Origin: CAYPPG01 sp964412555
GTDB lineage: Bacteria > Hinthialibacterota > Hinthialibacteria > Hinthialibacterales > Hinthialibacteraceae
Length of the DNA: 63,403 nucleotides
Direction: 5' to 3'
NCBI GenBank assembly: GCA_964412555.1
Contig: CAYPPG010000047.1
Coordinates: forward strand, 1 to 63,403
The notes under the pieces are model-generated. The model was given only the letters and a program-made list of their open reading frames with translations, was not told where the DNA came from and ran no database searches. The position numbers and the translations under genes are program-made. Below are positions 51,603-59,748 of this stretch, piece by piece. Position 1 is the first letter of the stretch. Each line of letters opens with the position of its first letter.

Positions 51603-54071
51603 TCATGGATTCTCTTCGCCGTCGAATATCTTTTTCATAACATTTCCAACCGATCCGGCACCTTTTTTGATTAGCGAAGCGCCAGTGTCAACGACATTCA
51701 AGGGAAGTTTCAAGACTGCAAGAGTTCGATTCATCAAATTCCGGCCTAAGATTTGAGATATCCCCGTTCCGAAATTGAAAGTCGGATCTCTAAATTCACC
51801 TTCCAATTTGTTGTTGCGAAACGCAATCGTTCCTTGATTGTCTTTCATGCCATTCAACGCAGAGATGGCAGTTCGAGTATCAATCTGAGCCGGCCATTTG
51901 GATTCTGCAGTAGAAAAAACAGGCTGATCCAAATACATATCGAATGTGCTCTCCACATGATCAAATCGGATATCCAAAATACCATTCAGCCGGAAACCGC
52001 TTTTTTCCAATCCAACAGGCAGATAGCCGCGAAAATAGGATTGATACGCCATCATATCTTGAATAGACAAAGACATCGTTGCGTTTAGATTGAGAGGATT
52101 CCATGTCGGTATGACTTTTCCATAAATACTAAATCGGCCCTGGCCGGGGGCAGCAATCTTTGCATTGAGATTCACGGGTACCCACGGATTTTGTTGTCCT
52201 CTTCCGATCTGTAAATCTTTGTAATCGAGATTCAGTGATTCCAATCGATGCGAGATGGGTTGGACGAGCTGCTTATCGGTGATTTTCAAAGTAGCGTTTG
52301 TCATGAGAAATTTGTCAATCCGATACATGGACTCCGCCGTTGACGGAACAACGCGTGAAGGAGACCGTCCCAACTTGTCAGAAATGGCAATCCAATCGGC
52401 CACTGTTTTTGTCAATTCCAATCCATCGGGCAATAAATCACTTTCCGCCTGAAAACGATCCAGTTGTATCAATTTGATGTGTTTCCATCCTCCTGCATAT
52501 TGTTCAATCAACAACGAAGGGATTTCGAAAACAAGATTTTCCTCACTTAGATCAAATACTTTTAATTGATTGATAAGAATTGTGTGACTCGGGGAATGAA
52601 AAAAGAGATCCGTCATTGCCGCCTTCTGTTCCGGACGGCGGTTGGAATGAAGAAACACCATGGCATCATTAAACGTCACATTTTCTATCTTCTCAGCGTG
52701 TTCACCCATTACCCGAGCCATTTTTTCTTTTTCCGGAATAAAGGATTGTAAAATATTACGAATTTGTTGGATGGTTCGTGCAACATTCAGGTTCCCTTCT
52801 CCATCCTCTCGGATGTCGATTTGCAATCCACTCATTTTCATTTCTTTCACGGCCAAGGTTCGTTGGTTGACACCGGAAAAAACTAGGCGGGGAAGATTGA
52901 ACACAGTGCGTCCGTCTTCTTCAATCCGCACATCCGTTACCGTGAGAAGATCCTTGTTTTCCTGAAATTCCAACGTTTCAAAATGAATGCGAATTGCTCC
53001 GGCAGTTGCGTTGTCGACATTTTTTGGAGCGACGTTGATCGTTACCGATTTCAACAGGAGTGAATTCACTCGATTGGGTAGCGTTTCATCCGACTGCCTC
53101 TTTGGGGAAATGATGGAACCAATTTCACGATACACACGCATCCACGCATGATACGTGTCACTGAAATCATATCGATTCACATCAATTTCCTTTCCTTGTA
53201 CTTCAATATTCGACGCAGTCAGATTCAATTTTTCTTCCTCTTGATGTAGAACATTTTCCATATCCAATTTCTCGATATTCAAAAGAGAAGGAGAATCGGG
53301 ACGAAGAACAACATCCAATTTCTCGATCAAAATACTGTCTTCTTCAGTATCATAATGAAATCGATCCATCAAGACGGTTGAAGAGTGATCCATTGCCGTG
53401 TTATCGTCATGCAAATTCAAACGAGCATTTTGAATGGAGATTTCCGGAAATTTGGGAGGTTTTCTTTTCTCCATGGAGGGGGAGACGTCATTGGTTATGG
53501 AACCAACAGCAGGTCTTTCTTTTTTCTCAGCAACGGTAGAGAGTGTTCTCGAGGTGGCCGATTCAATTGGGGTTGCACTCTGAACCGCGGGCGTATTGGA
53601 AACGGCCGTAGATTTCGATCCAACTCCGGCAGGGGAGGCGGAGTTGGGATCCTTGGCAAGCGCCAACTGCCGTTTTCGGTTGTCGGGAACAAACCGTTGA
53701 ATGACACGTGCCCAGTTCAAGTCTCCTTTCGGCAATCGTCGCAATTCGATCCCTGTGTTTCTTGATTGAAAATGGGTTATTTCCACGATACCGCGGATCA
53801 TTTTGGGGAAATTCACTCCCAAGCCAAACGATGCGGCATCGGCAAGAAAGATGCTCGGTTTCGAATTTATGTCATACAATTGCGGTTTTTGTATTACGAT
53901 TTCTCCTGAAAATAAGGACAAATCCGAATCGTGAAAATCAATGCCAAGCCCATACATGGAATTCAATTGGGAGATCGCAATGGAAGTGACCAGAGATTCA
54001 TAATACAAAAAACCAATCGCGATAAAGAGAATTATGAAAATCGAAAGATATATAACAATTTTTTTTCTCAT
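51603..54071 (-). CDS. AsmA/DUF748-like inner-membrane-anchored protein
   Basis: An 822-residue protein with one N-terminal transmembrane helix (about residues 4-25) and a long periplasmic, beta-rich body, as in AsmA-family proteins that carry phospholipids to or otherwise support the outer membrane. The first repeat after the helix reads Ile-Ala-Ile-Ser-Gln-Leu-Asn, then Leu-Tyr-Asp... Pro-Ser-Ile-Phe-Leu-Ala-Asp-Ala, as in DUF748/AsmA. A Ser/Pro/Ala-rich linker lies near 130-200. The end is a typical AsmA-like C-terminal segment with Phe-Asn-Phe-Gly-Thr-Gly-Ile-Ser-Gln. An ATG at 54134 would add 21 residues; the ATG at 54071 has AAGGTTGAG upstream. Confidence 0.65.
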   Translation of the reverse strand: MRKKIVIYLSIFIILFIAIGFLYYESLVTSIAISQLNSMYGLGIDFHDSDLSLFSGEIVIQKPQLYDINSKPSIFLADAASFGLGVNFPKMIRGIVEITHFQSRNTGIELRRLPKGDLNWARVIQRFVPDNRKRQLALAKDPNSASPAGVGSKSTAVSNTPAVQSATPIESATSRTLSTVAEKKERPAVGSITNDVSPSMEKRKPPKFPEISIQNARLNLHDDNTAMDHSSTVLMDRFHYDTEEDSILIEKLDVVLRPDSPSLLNIEKLDMENVLHQEEEKLNLTASNIEVQGKEIDVNRYDFSDTYHAWMRVYREIGSIISPKRQSDETLPNRVNSLLLKSVTINVAPKNVDNATAGAIRIHFETLEFQENKDLLTVTDVRIEEDGRTVFNLPRLVFSGVNQRTLAVKEMKMSGLQIDIREDGEGNLNVARTIQQIRNILQSFIPEKEKMARVMGEHAEKIENVTFNDAMVFLHSNRRPEQKAAMTDLFFHSPSHTILINQLKVFDLSEENLVFEIPSLLIEQYAGGWKHIKLIQLDRFQAESDLLPDGLELTKTVADWIAISDKLGRSPSRVVPSTAESMYRIDKFLMTNATLKITDKQLVQPISHRLESLNLDYKDLQIGRGQQNPWVPVNLNAKIAAPGQGRFSIYGKVIPTWNPLNLNATMSLSIQDMMAYQSYFRGYLPVGLEKSGFRLNGILDIRFDHVESTFDMYLDQPVFSTAESKWPAQIDTRTAISALNGMKDNQGTIAFRNNKLEGEFRDPTFNFGTGISQILGRNLMNRTLAVLKLPLNVVDTGASLIKKGAGSVGNVMKKIFDGEENP

Positions 54072-54262
54072 ACTACTCAACCTTAAAAATGGAAAGAACC
54101 GTTTCACGTATTTGACAGAGAGATCATACACCATACCTCTTACCGGAGAATGAAACGGCTAGAAGACCATCCTTAGAAAAATTCTTTTTCTATTCTTTTT
54201 TTTCTGATGTAGAATTGACACTGTTCTTTCTCTATATACTATCGTGAATTCAAAAAAAGAAA

Positions 54263-54856
54263 CTACACTTTTTTGGGATAGGCATGTATCCAATCGATTT
54301 CGAGAAGGAAAGGTCCTGCTTGTTTTTCCGATATCAGGAAACCGAATGTTCGTATTTGATCCGTGGCTACGGGAGGCACGTCTTTCAGGATACGTCCCCG
54401 AAACGTGGGAATGAATGATGAAAAAGGAATGGTTACCATGATCCATTCTTCCTTCCGGGTTTCGAAGGAAGATTGATAGAGTACTCCGTCGAATTGGGGA
54501 TCGGTCTTGATGCATAATTTATAACGCTTTCCATCGCCACGAATCCGCATTCGGATTCCTTCATAGGAACTCAAATCATATAGAACTACAGAAGAACGAA
54601 CGGACGCGAATCCGCCATTGTTTTCAAGGGAGACCACTCCTGAAAACCGGGCAATCCCCCCTTTTCCCACCACAAAACGGCTGTCGGATACACCGCCCAT
54701 CACCGTATCGTTGATCGGGCGCCATTCTTTTTGTTTTTCTGTTTTTGTGAAATCAAATAAGGTGAATTCCTTGTTTTCTGCAGACATAACATCCCCTCCA
54801 ATGAAAAAAGCGGCAATGATCACGCCGTAGATAATCGCTGAACATTTTCGAATCAT
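54263..54856 (-). CDS. Exported CIA30-family protein
   Basis: A 197-residue protein with a signal peptide (residues 1-24). A CIA30 domain (NDUFAF1-like beta-sandwich, related to carbohydrate-binding folds) fills the rest: Phe-Asp-Phe-Thr near 31, Trp-Arg-Pro-Ile-Asn-Asp-Thr-Val-Met-Gly-Gly-Val-Ser-Asp-Ser near 42, Phe-Ser-Gly-Val-Val-Ser-Leu-Glu-Asn-Asn-Gly-Gly-Phe-Ala near 67 and Phe-Leu-Leu-Glu-Ile-Asp-Trp-Ile at the end. Mitochondrial CIA30 helps assemble complex I; bacterial exported members have no established role. The ATG at 54856 has GAGGGA upstream, while one at 54871 would overlap it. It precedes a sulfatase on the opposite strand. Confidence 0.8.
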   Translation of the reverse strand: MIRKCSAIIYGVIIAAFFIGGDVMSAENKEFTLFDFTKTEKQKEWRPINDTVMGGVSDSRFVVGKGGIARFSGVVSLENNGGFASVRSSVVLYDLSSYEGIRMRIRGDGKRYKLCIKTDPQFDGVLYQSSFETRKEEWIMVTIPFSSFIPTFRGRILKDVPPVATDQIRTFGFLISEKQAGPFLLEIDWIHAYPKKV

Positions 54857-55160
54857 TATAATTTCCCTCATGTTTGTTGAATAAGATTGACGGACACCTG
54901 TTTATAGAATACTTCCCCCTCTTCAAACAAGACTCCGAGAATTGTAATTCTATTCACTCCCATACTATTATACACTTGTGGAAGATCGTCTATGGTAGTC
55001 AGAATGGTAAAATCAGCCATGACCAAAGAGAAATCATAAGGGGTGGTCACAAACGATCATGAAAATGCTATCATTGTATGATTCATTTTAGCGCTGGCGA
55101 GAACGCCTACTCGAATAGCACATCGTTTCATCTAGGCTATTACGTTAAAGGAGCAAGACT

Positions 55161-56564
55161 ATGTCCATTTCAAGACGTTCATTTCTCGGAGGCCTTGCCA
55201 TAGGAACAGCCGGTCTCACAATGCCGCAGGTTTTATTGTCAGCAGAGAGCGAAAAACGCCCGAACATTCTCTTCATCCTTGTCGACGACCAGCGTAACGA
55301 CACATTGGGATGCGCCGGTCATCCGATTCTCAAAACACCGGTAATCGACAGTTTGGCGGAAAAGGGTGTGCGCTTCCGGAATGCATTTGTCACCACGTCC
55401 ATCTGCGCCGCCAGCCGCGCGTCCCTTTTTACCGGTTTGCATGAGCGCACGCATGGTTTCACCTTCGGTACCCCTCCGATCTCGGCTGAGCATGCGGGGA
55501 GCAGTTATCCCGCCTTACTCCGTCAAGCCGGGTATCGAACCGGTTTCATCGGCAAATTCGGAGTCAGCGTTGCCGAGGGCATGAAATCCGAGATGTTCCA
55601 TTTCTTCAAGCCGCTGGGGCGCAATCCGTATTTCCATAAACAAAAAGACGGCAGTTTGCGTCACGAAACGGAACTGGCCGGTGATCATGCCATTGAGTTC
55701 TTGCAAAGCAATCCGGATCAGCAACCGTTTTGCTTGTCGGTCAGTTTCAATGCCGTCCATGCGGAGGACAGCGACAAAGAAGACCATTATCCCTGGCCGA
55801 AAGCCGTCGACGGGATGTACGACGATGTCGATATCCCTCCGCCACGACTTTCCGATCCTGATATCTTTGAATCGCAGCCAGAGTTTTTGAAAGAATCATT
55901 AAATCGCCAACGGTATTACTGGCGGTGGGACACTCAGGAGAAATACCAGAAGAACATGCGTGCTTATTTCCGTATGATCAGCGGTGTCGATCGGGTCATC
56001 GGCCGAATTCGGGCTGAACTGAAAAAACAAGGGCTTGATGAAAAAACAGTCATCATTTATACCGGAGATAATGGGTATTATATGGGTGACCGGGGTTTCG
56101 CCGGCAAGTGGTCGCATTATGAGCAATCCTTGCGCGTTCCTCTCATCATTTACGATCCGCGTCTTCCGAAAGAGCGGCGCGGTGTCGTACTCGATCCCAT
56201 GGCGCTGAACATCGATATTACTTCTACCATGCTGGATTTGGCCGGTGTGTCGATCCCCTCACACTATCAAGGCCAAAGTCTAGTTCCATTAGCCAATGGT
56301 GCGCCGGTCCTTACTTGGCGGGAGGATTTCTTCTGTGAGCATCTGATGGACCATAAAGCCATTCCCAAATGGGAAGGCATTCGTGAACGGTGGTATGTAT
56401 ATGCCCGATATTTCGAGCAGGAACCGGCTTATGAGTTTTTGCATGATCTTAAGATCGATCCGGATCAGCGGATGAACTTAGCGGGCGATCCGGCGTATGC
56501 GTCGGTCCTGGTTTCCATGCGGAAGCGGTGTGATGAGTTGAAGGAGAAGTATAGAAAGCCGTGA
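55161..56564 (+). CDS. Tat-exported sulfatase (iduronate-2-sulfatase-like)
   Basis: A 467-residue type I sulfatase. The Tat signal is Ser-Arg-Arg-Ser-Phe-Leu-Gly-Gly (residues 4-11). The metal-binding Leu-Val-Asp-Asp-Gln near 40 is followed by the formylglycine site Cys-Ala-Ala-Ser-Arg (Cys82, the CxASR variant). A mid-protein Tyr-Thr-Gly-Asp-Asn-Gly-Tyr segment carries the second Asp/Asn metal pair. The C-terminal subdomain has the usual Tyr-x-Leu-x-x-Asp-Pro-x-Gln-x-x-Asn-Leu ending (His-Asp-Leu-Lys-Ile-Asp-Pro-Asp-Gln). AAGGAG lies seven bases before the ATG. It differs from the HEAT-tailed sulfatase at 2558 in length and active-site variant, so the two probably cut different sulfate esters. 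Confidence 0.88.
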   Translation: MSISRRSFLGGLAIGTAGLTMPQVLLSAESEKRPNILFILVDDQRNDTLGCAGHPILKTPVIDSLAEKGVRFRNAFVTTSICAASRASLFTGLHERTHGFTFGTPPISAEHAGSSYPALLRQAGYRTGFIGKFGVSVAEGMKSEMFHFFKPLGRNPYFHKQKDGSLRHETELAGDHAIEFLQSNPDQQPFCLSVSFNAVHAEDSDKEDHYPWPKAVDGMYDDVDIPPPRLSDPDIFESQPEFLKESLNRQRYYWRWDTQEKYQKNMRAYFRMISGVDRVIGRIRAELKKQGLDEKTVIIYTGDNGYYMGDRGFAGKWSHYEQSLRVPLIIYDPRLPKERRGVVLDPMALNIDITSTMLDLAGVSIPSHYQGQSLVPLANGAPVLTWREDFFCEHLMDHKAIPKWEGIRERWYVYARYFEQEPAYEFLHDLKIDPDQRMNLAGDPAYASVLVSMRKRCDELKEKYRKP

Positions 56565-56573
56565 AATTGAAGG

Positions 56574-56590
56574 GCAAGCGAGACGCTTGT
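56574..56590 (+). repeat. Variable-stem palindrome, copy 9
   Basis: GCAAGCG-AGA-CGCTTGT, paired over 6 bp with an outer wobble, then the tail TTCTACC. It lies in the 41-base space between two convergent genes. Confidence 0.75.
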
Positions 56591-56605
56591 TCTACCCTAT
56601 TCCAT

Positions 56606-57730
56606 TTACTTTTTTTCAATTGAGATTGAATGCAACTCGATTGTTCCTTGAAATCCACCCAGATTCTCCACCGTCAACCGAATGAAATTCTTTCCGGACT
56701 GTAATTCCAAAGAGATTGTATACGGCTTGGGCTGGGCCGATTTGATCCAGATTTTCTCCACCGGCAATCCGTTGGCGACGATTTCGATTTCCGGAATATC
56801 CACCCCTTCCGCTTGGCCGGATAATTCCAGGGTTAATTCATACAGGCCGCTTGATTCCGTGTACATATTGAGCAAGGTTTGATAGACGGGGCGGGGTACT
56901 TGATCGGTGGGGTAAAAGCAATCCGCTATGGGGATTTTGCCTTGATCCGCGGGAAGTGGTTGGTTCTTCCAAAGTGCATCAAGATAGTGTGCACAACGAT
57001 CTTCAGGGATAGATTGTAAATATATATCGAGATGGGTATTTGCTTTTTCCAAATCGCTGGAATTTTCAAATGCCTTCGCCAAGATAAAATGGCAGCGGGG
57101 GTTTTCGCAAACCGGCAACTGACGAATTTCTTTCCATTGTTCATCATTCAGCGCTTTTTCTGTATATCGTAAAAACAAATACCAATCATCCGAAGCGGGG
57201 ACCGGTTGCTTGGTCAGCCAATAACAACGCCCCCGACCATACAATGCTTCCAGGAGAATCAATCCGTTTCCATACTCGAATACGCCGTTGTAGGCGCGAA
57301 TTGCTTCGGAGTAGCGTTCAAGACGCTGCAAAGTATCCCCAAGACTCAGGTGTGGCTGCCCCAAAGAAAAACCAGGATCTTGCTCGATCACTTTTTTGTA
57401 CATTCCCACTGCGAGTTCGAGCTCATCCGTTGCGCCAAGCACAAAATAGGCGTTGGCGATAGCCAGCCGGTGCTGAACCACCTGCGCTTCATGCCGCTTC
57501 AAGCCTTTTTCATCATATAATCGTTGATAGAAGCGCTCGCCTTTGCGAAATGTTTCCACTGCCTCGAATAGTTTTCCATCCCGCACCAATTTCAAGCCGT
57601 TCGCATAAGCGGCATCGGGCTGCATTTCTTCAATGCCCAGCAAGTAGCGTGGATCTGATGCGAGAAACGCGAACAGGGAAAGCGCTCCAACTAGAACAAC
57701 AAACCAGATGATGAGAATGATTTTATTCAT
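56606..57730 (-). CDS. Membrane-anchored TPR-like protein
   Basis: A 374-residue protein with one N-terminal transmembrane segment (residues 4-24) and a long helical region with tetratricopeptide-type repeats. Examples are Asp-Ala-Ala-Tyr-Ala-Asn-Gly-Leu-Lys near 39, Ala-Asn-Ala-Tyr-Phe-Val-Leu-Gly-Ala near 92 and Leu-Ser-Leu-Gly-Asp-Thr-Leu-Gln-Arg-Leu-Glu-Arg-Tyr-Ser-Glu-Ala near 127. The last ~80 residues are beta-rich and resemble a small carbohydrate-binding-like module (Leu-Glu-Leu-Gln-Ser-Gly-Lys-Asn-Phe-Ile-Arg-Leu-Thr-Val-Glu-Asn). It is likely an envelope scaffold facing the periplasm. The partner is unknown. Confidence 0.65.
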   Translation of the reverse strand: MNKIILIIWFVVLVGALSLFAFLASDPRYLLGIEEMQPDAAYANGLKLVRDGKLFEAVETFRKGERFYQRLYDEKGLKRHEAQVVQHRLAIANAYFVLGATDELELAVGMYKKVIEQDPGFSLGQPHLSLGDTLQRLERYSEAIRAYNGVFEYGNGLILLEALYGRGRCYWLTKQPVPASDDWYLFLRYTEKALNDEQWKEIRQLPVCENPRCHFILAKAFENSSDLEKANTHLDIYLQSIPEDRCAHYLDALWKNQPLPADQGKIPIADCFYPTDQVPRPVYQTLLNMYTESSGLYELTLELSGQAEGVDIPEIEIVANGLPVEKIWIKSAQPKPYTISLELQSGKNFIRLTVENLGGFQGTIELHSISIEKK

Positions 57731-57802
57731 GACTAATATCTGTAATGCACTCAGCTCTTTTCCTGTTTTTTAAATTCATACAAAAAGAAGCAATCGATAA
57801 GA

Positions 57803-58975
57803 TCAATCAAACGTTTCGATGCGAAGATCCTTGAAGCGAATGTGGCTGTTTCGGCTGTGCATTTGTAATGAGATGTGGCCTGGCCGGTCTTCCGTTTCGT
57901 GGTATTCGGCAATCGGTTTTCCATTCACCAATACCAGGGAGTAATTTCCTTTGCAGACAATCTGCATCAAAAACCATTGGCCGTTCTTGGATAGGAGCGT
58001 TTCGGCAGGGGTATGGTTGTAGATACTGCCGGTCATATTTTTCGCACCTTTGACATTATATATTTGCGCCTCATAACCGCGGTCCCCGAGTTTGTTCCAG
58101 CGGTAAAAGATTCCACCATTTGAATTTTCGCTTGCGTTGACATACGCCCACAAATGGAAATCTTTGTACTCTTTTTCAGTGATCGCATAACCGTTGCCGT
58201 CACGGGCTACCAATTCCCCGTTCTCGACACTCCATTTCGCCTCGCCGATGATGTTCCATCCGCTCAAGTCTTCACCGTTGAAAAGAGATGTCCATCTTGA
58301 TTCCGAATTGCCTCCCAAATCTTTGACGCGAATGGTGCGAAACCATGCCTTGCCGCCATGATCTTGAATGCCGAGATAACCGCATCGGTTTCGCCATCGC
58401 AGGCGGATATCGTCTTCGCAGTTGACATCCTGGACCACAGTGCCGTTCAGTGTCACTTTCAGATGTGGCCAGTTGCAATAGAGTTCCAGTTCGTTCCATT
58501 CACCTGCCGGTTTGGAGGCATCCACTTTGGGAGGATAAACACCGTACAGTGCCCCAGCATGCCATGTCTTCGGTTCCTGGCCGTGGCTGTCAAAAATTTG
58601 GATTTCGCCGCCAATCCGGGATAGGCGGCCATGTTCCGGCGCATGAAAAAAGATTCCGCTATTGGTTTTGGGTGCGAGTTTGTACTCTAACCGAAGAATA
58701 AAATTTTCATACTTTTTTTCAGAACGCAGATAGTGACCTTTATTTGGAGTTAATATGATGCAACCGTCTTCAACGGAAAACGCCTTCGGATTGGCTGTGG
58801 GTGTCCAGCCGGTTAAATCCTCGCCATTGAAGAGTAATTCAAATCCTGATTTTTCTTCCTGTTTTGTCAACTCGTTGATTCCAGCGTTAGCGGGAAAGGA
58901 AAAAACAATTATGGCTGCAATGGCTGGAAAAAGAAAACAAATTCGTTTTGTGATTCCATCAATAAACATATTCAA
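57803..58975 (-). CDS. Exported protein with tandem DUF1080 domains
   Basis: A 390-residue secreted protein. After a signal peptide (about 1-31), two DUF1080 (3-keto-disaccharide hydrolase-type concanavalin-like) domains follow one another. Both open with the same motif, Leu-Phe-Asn-Gly-Glu-Asp-Leu-Thr/Ser-Gly-Trp (near 48 and 231), and end with a Phe-Arg-Thr-Ile-Arg-Val-Lys-Asp-Leu or Phe-Lys-Asp-Leu-Arg-Ile strand. A Gly-Ile-Phe-Phe-His or Gly-Ile-Phe-Tyr-Arg segment recurs in each. Single DUF1080 proteins are very common in planctomycete-like genomes. The start is a TTG at 58975 with GGAGG six bases upstream; an ATG two codons in is an alternative. Confidence 0.82.
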   Translation of the reverse strand: MNMFIDGITKRICFLFPAIAAIIVFSFPANAGINELTKQEEKSGFELLFNGEDLTGWTPTANPKAFSVEDGCIILTPNKGHYLRSEKKYENFILRLEYKLAPKTNSGIFFHAPEHGRLSRIGGEIQIFDSHGQEPKTWHAGALYGVYPPKVDASKPAGEWNELELYCNWPHLKVTLNGTVVQDVNCEDDIRLRWRNRCGYLGIQDHGGKAWFRTIRVKDLGGNSESRWTSLFNGEDLSGWNIIGEAKWSVENGELVARDGNGYAITEKEYKDFHLWAYVNASENSNGGIFYRWNKLGDRGYEAQIYNVKGAKNMTGSIYNHTPAETLLSKNGQWFLMQIVCKGNYSLVLVNGKPIAEYHETEDRPGHISLQMHSRNSHIRFKDLRIETFD

Positions 58976-59122
58976 AGAATTCCTCCGATTGTCAAAATTG
59001 TGTATCTCTTTTCATTGTGTACACAATGAGCTTCGAATGCAATCCTGATAGTCTCGGTAATAGGATGATCGTCTCTCGCTTTGACATTGGTGTTGATTGT
59101 TTATAGGATAGGAAAATGTAAT

Positions 59123-59139
59123 GCCACCGTCTCGGCGGC
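59123..59139 (-). repeat. Variable-stem palindrome, copy 10
   Basis: GCCACCG-TCT-CGGCGGC; on the reverse strand the arms pair with one G-T wobble, the loop is AGA and the tail ATTAC. First of three copies in one intergenic region. Confidence 0.65.
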
Positions 59140-59149
59140 ACGAATAAGA

Positions 59150-59166
59150 GCCGGCAGGATACCGGT
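59150..59166 (+). repeat. Variable-stem palindrome, copy 11
   Basis: GCCGGCA-GGA-TACCGGT with one mismatch and a wobble, then the tail GTTAC. Confidence 0.6.
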
Positions 59167-59222
59167 GTTACATCTGATTTAGTACAATGGATAAGTGTGG
59201 TTGCATACGTTCGTTGTAAGAT

Positions 59223-59239
59223 GCGGGCAAGATGCCCGC
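59223..59239 (+). repeat. Variable-stem palindrome, copy 12
   Basis: GCGGGCA-AGA-TGCCCGC, perfect arms, tail GCTCC. It falls inside the spurious upstream extension of the adenylyltransferase frame. Confidence 0.75.
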
Positions 59240-59265
59240 GCTCCAACAATGAAAAGAGGTTATTT

Positions 59266-59748
59266 ATGATTTTTCATTTGGATGAGAAAGAGAAGTGGCA
59301 GCCTGTGGTTAATCGACTGCGGAACGAAGGGAAAAAAATATCAACCACGAATGGCACATTTGATATCATTCACATCGGCCATATTCGTTTGATTCGTGAA
59401 GCGAAAGAGCAGGGGGATTTTCTGATCCTCGGGCTAAACAGCGATCAATCCGTGAAGCAATATAAAAGCGAAAAGCGGCCGATCGTTCATCAAGAAGAAC
59501 GCGCGGCGATCATGGAGGCGATTCGTTATATCGACATGATCTTGATTTTCGACGAGCCGGAGAGTTTGCGTTTCGTCCGCGAAGTCAAACCGGATGTGCA
59601 CGTCAAAGATTCGACTTACGGGTACGATCTCATCGAAGCGCCCATCGTGAATAGTTACGGTGGGAAAATCTATCTCGTTCAAAAAGATGATCATTCCACC
59701 ACGAATATCATCGAAAAAATACTCGACGTTTATCAGGATGAAAAATAA
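59266..59748 (+). CDS. RfaE2-like nucleotidyltransferase (HIGH-motif adenylyltransferase)
   Basis: A 160-residue cytidylyltransferase-fold protein. The start region has Thr-Thr-Asn-Gly-Thr-Phe-Asp-Ile-Ile-His-Ile-Gly-His, the HxGH nucleotide-binding motif. It continues with Gly-Leu-Asn-Ser-Asp-Gln-Ser-Val-Lys and Arg-Pro-Ile-Val-His-Gln-Glu-Glu-Arg-Ala, as in the C-terminal half of RfaE/HldE. That enzyme makes ADP-heptose from heptose-1-phosphate. The ATG at 59266 has AAGAGG seven bases upstream; the frame upstream runs through a palindrome. The next gene begins within its last codons. Together with the GT9 gene it supports a heptose-containing LPS core. Confidence 0.87.
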   Translation: MIFHLDEKEKWQPVVNRLRNEGKKISTTNGTFDIIHIGHIRLIREAKEQGDFLILGLNSDQSVKQYKSEKRPIVHQEERAAIMEAIRYIDMILIFDEPESLRFVREVKPDVHVKDSTYGYDLIEAPIVNSYGGKIYLVQKDDHSTTNIIEKILDVYQDEK

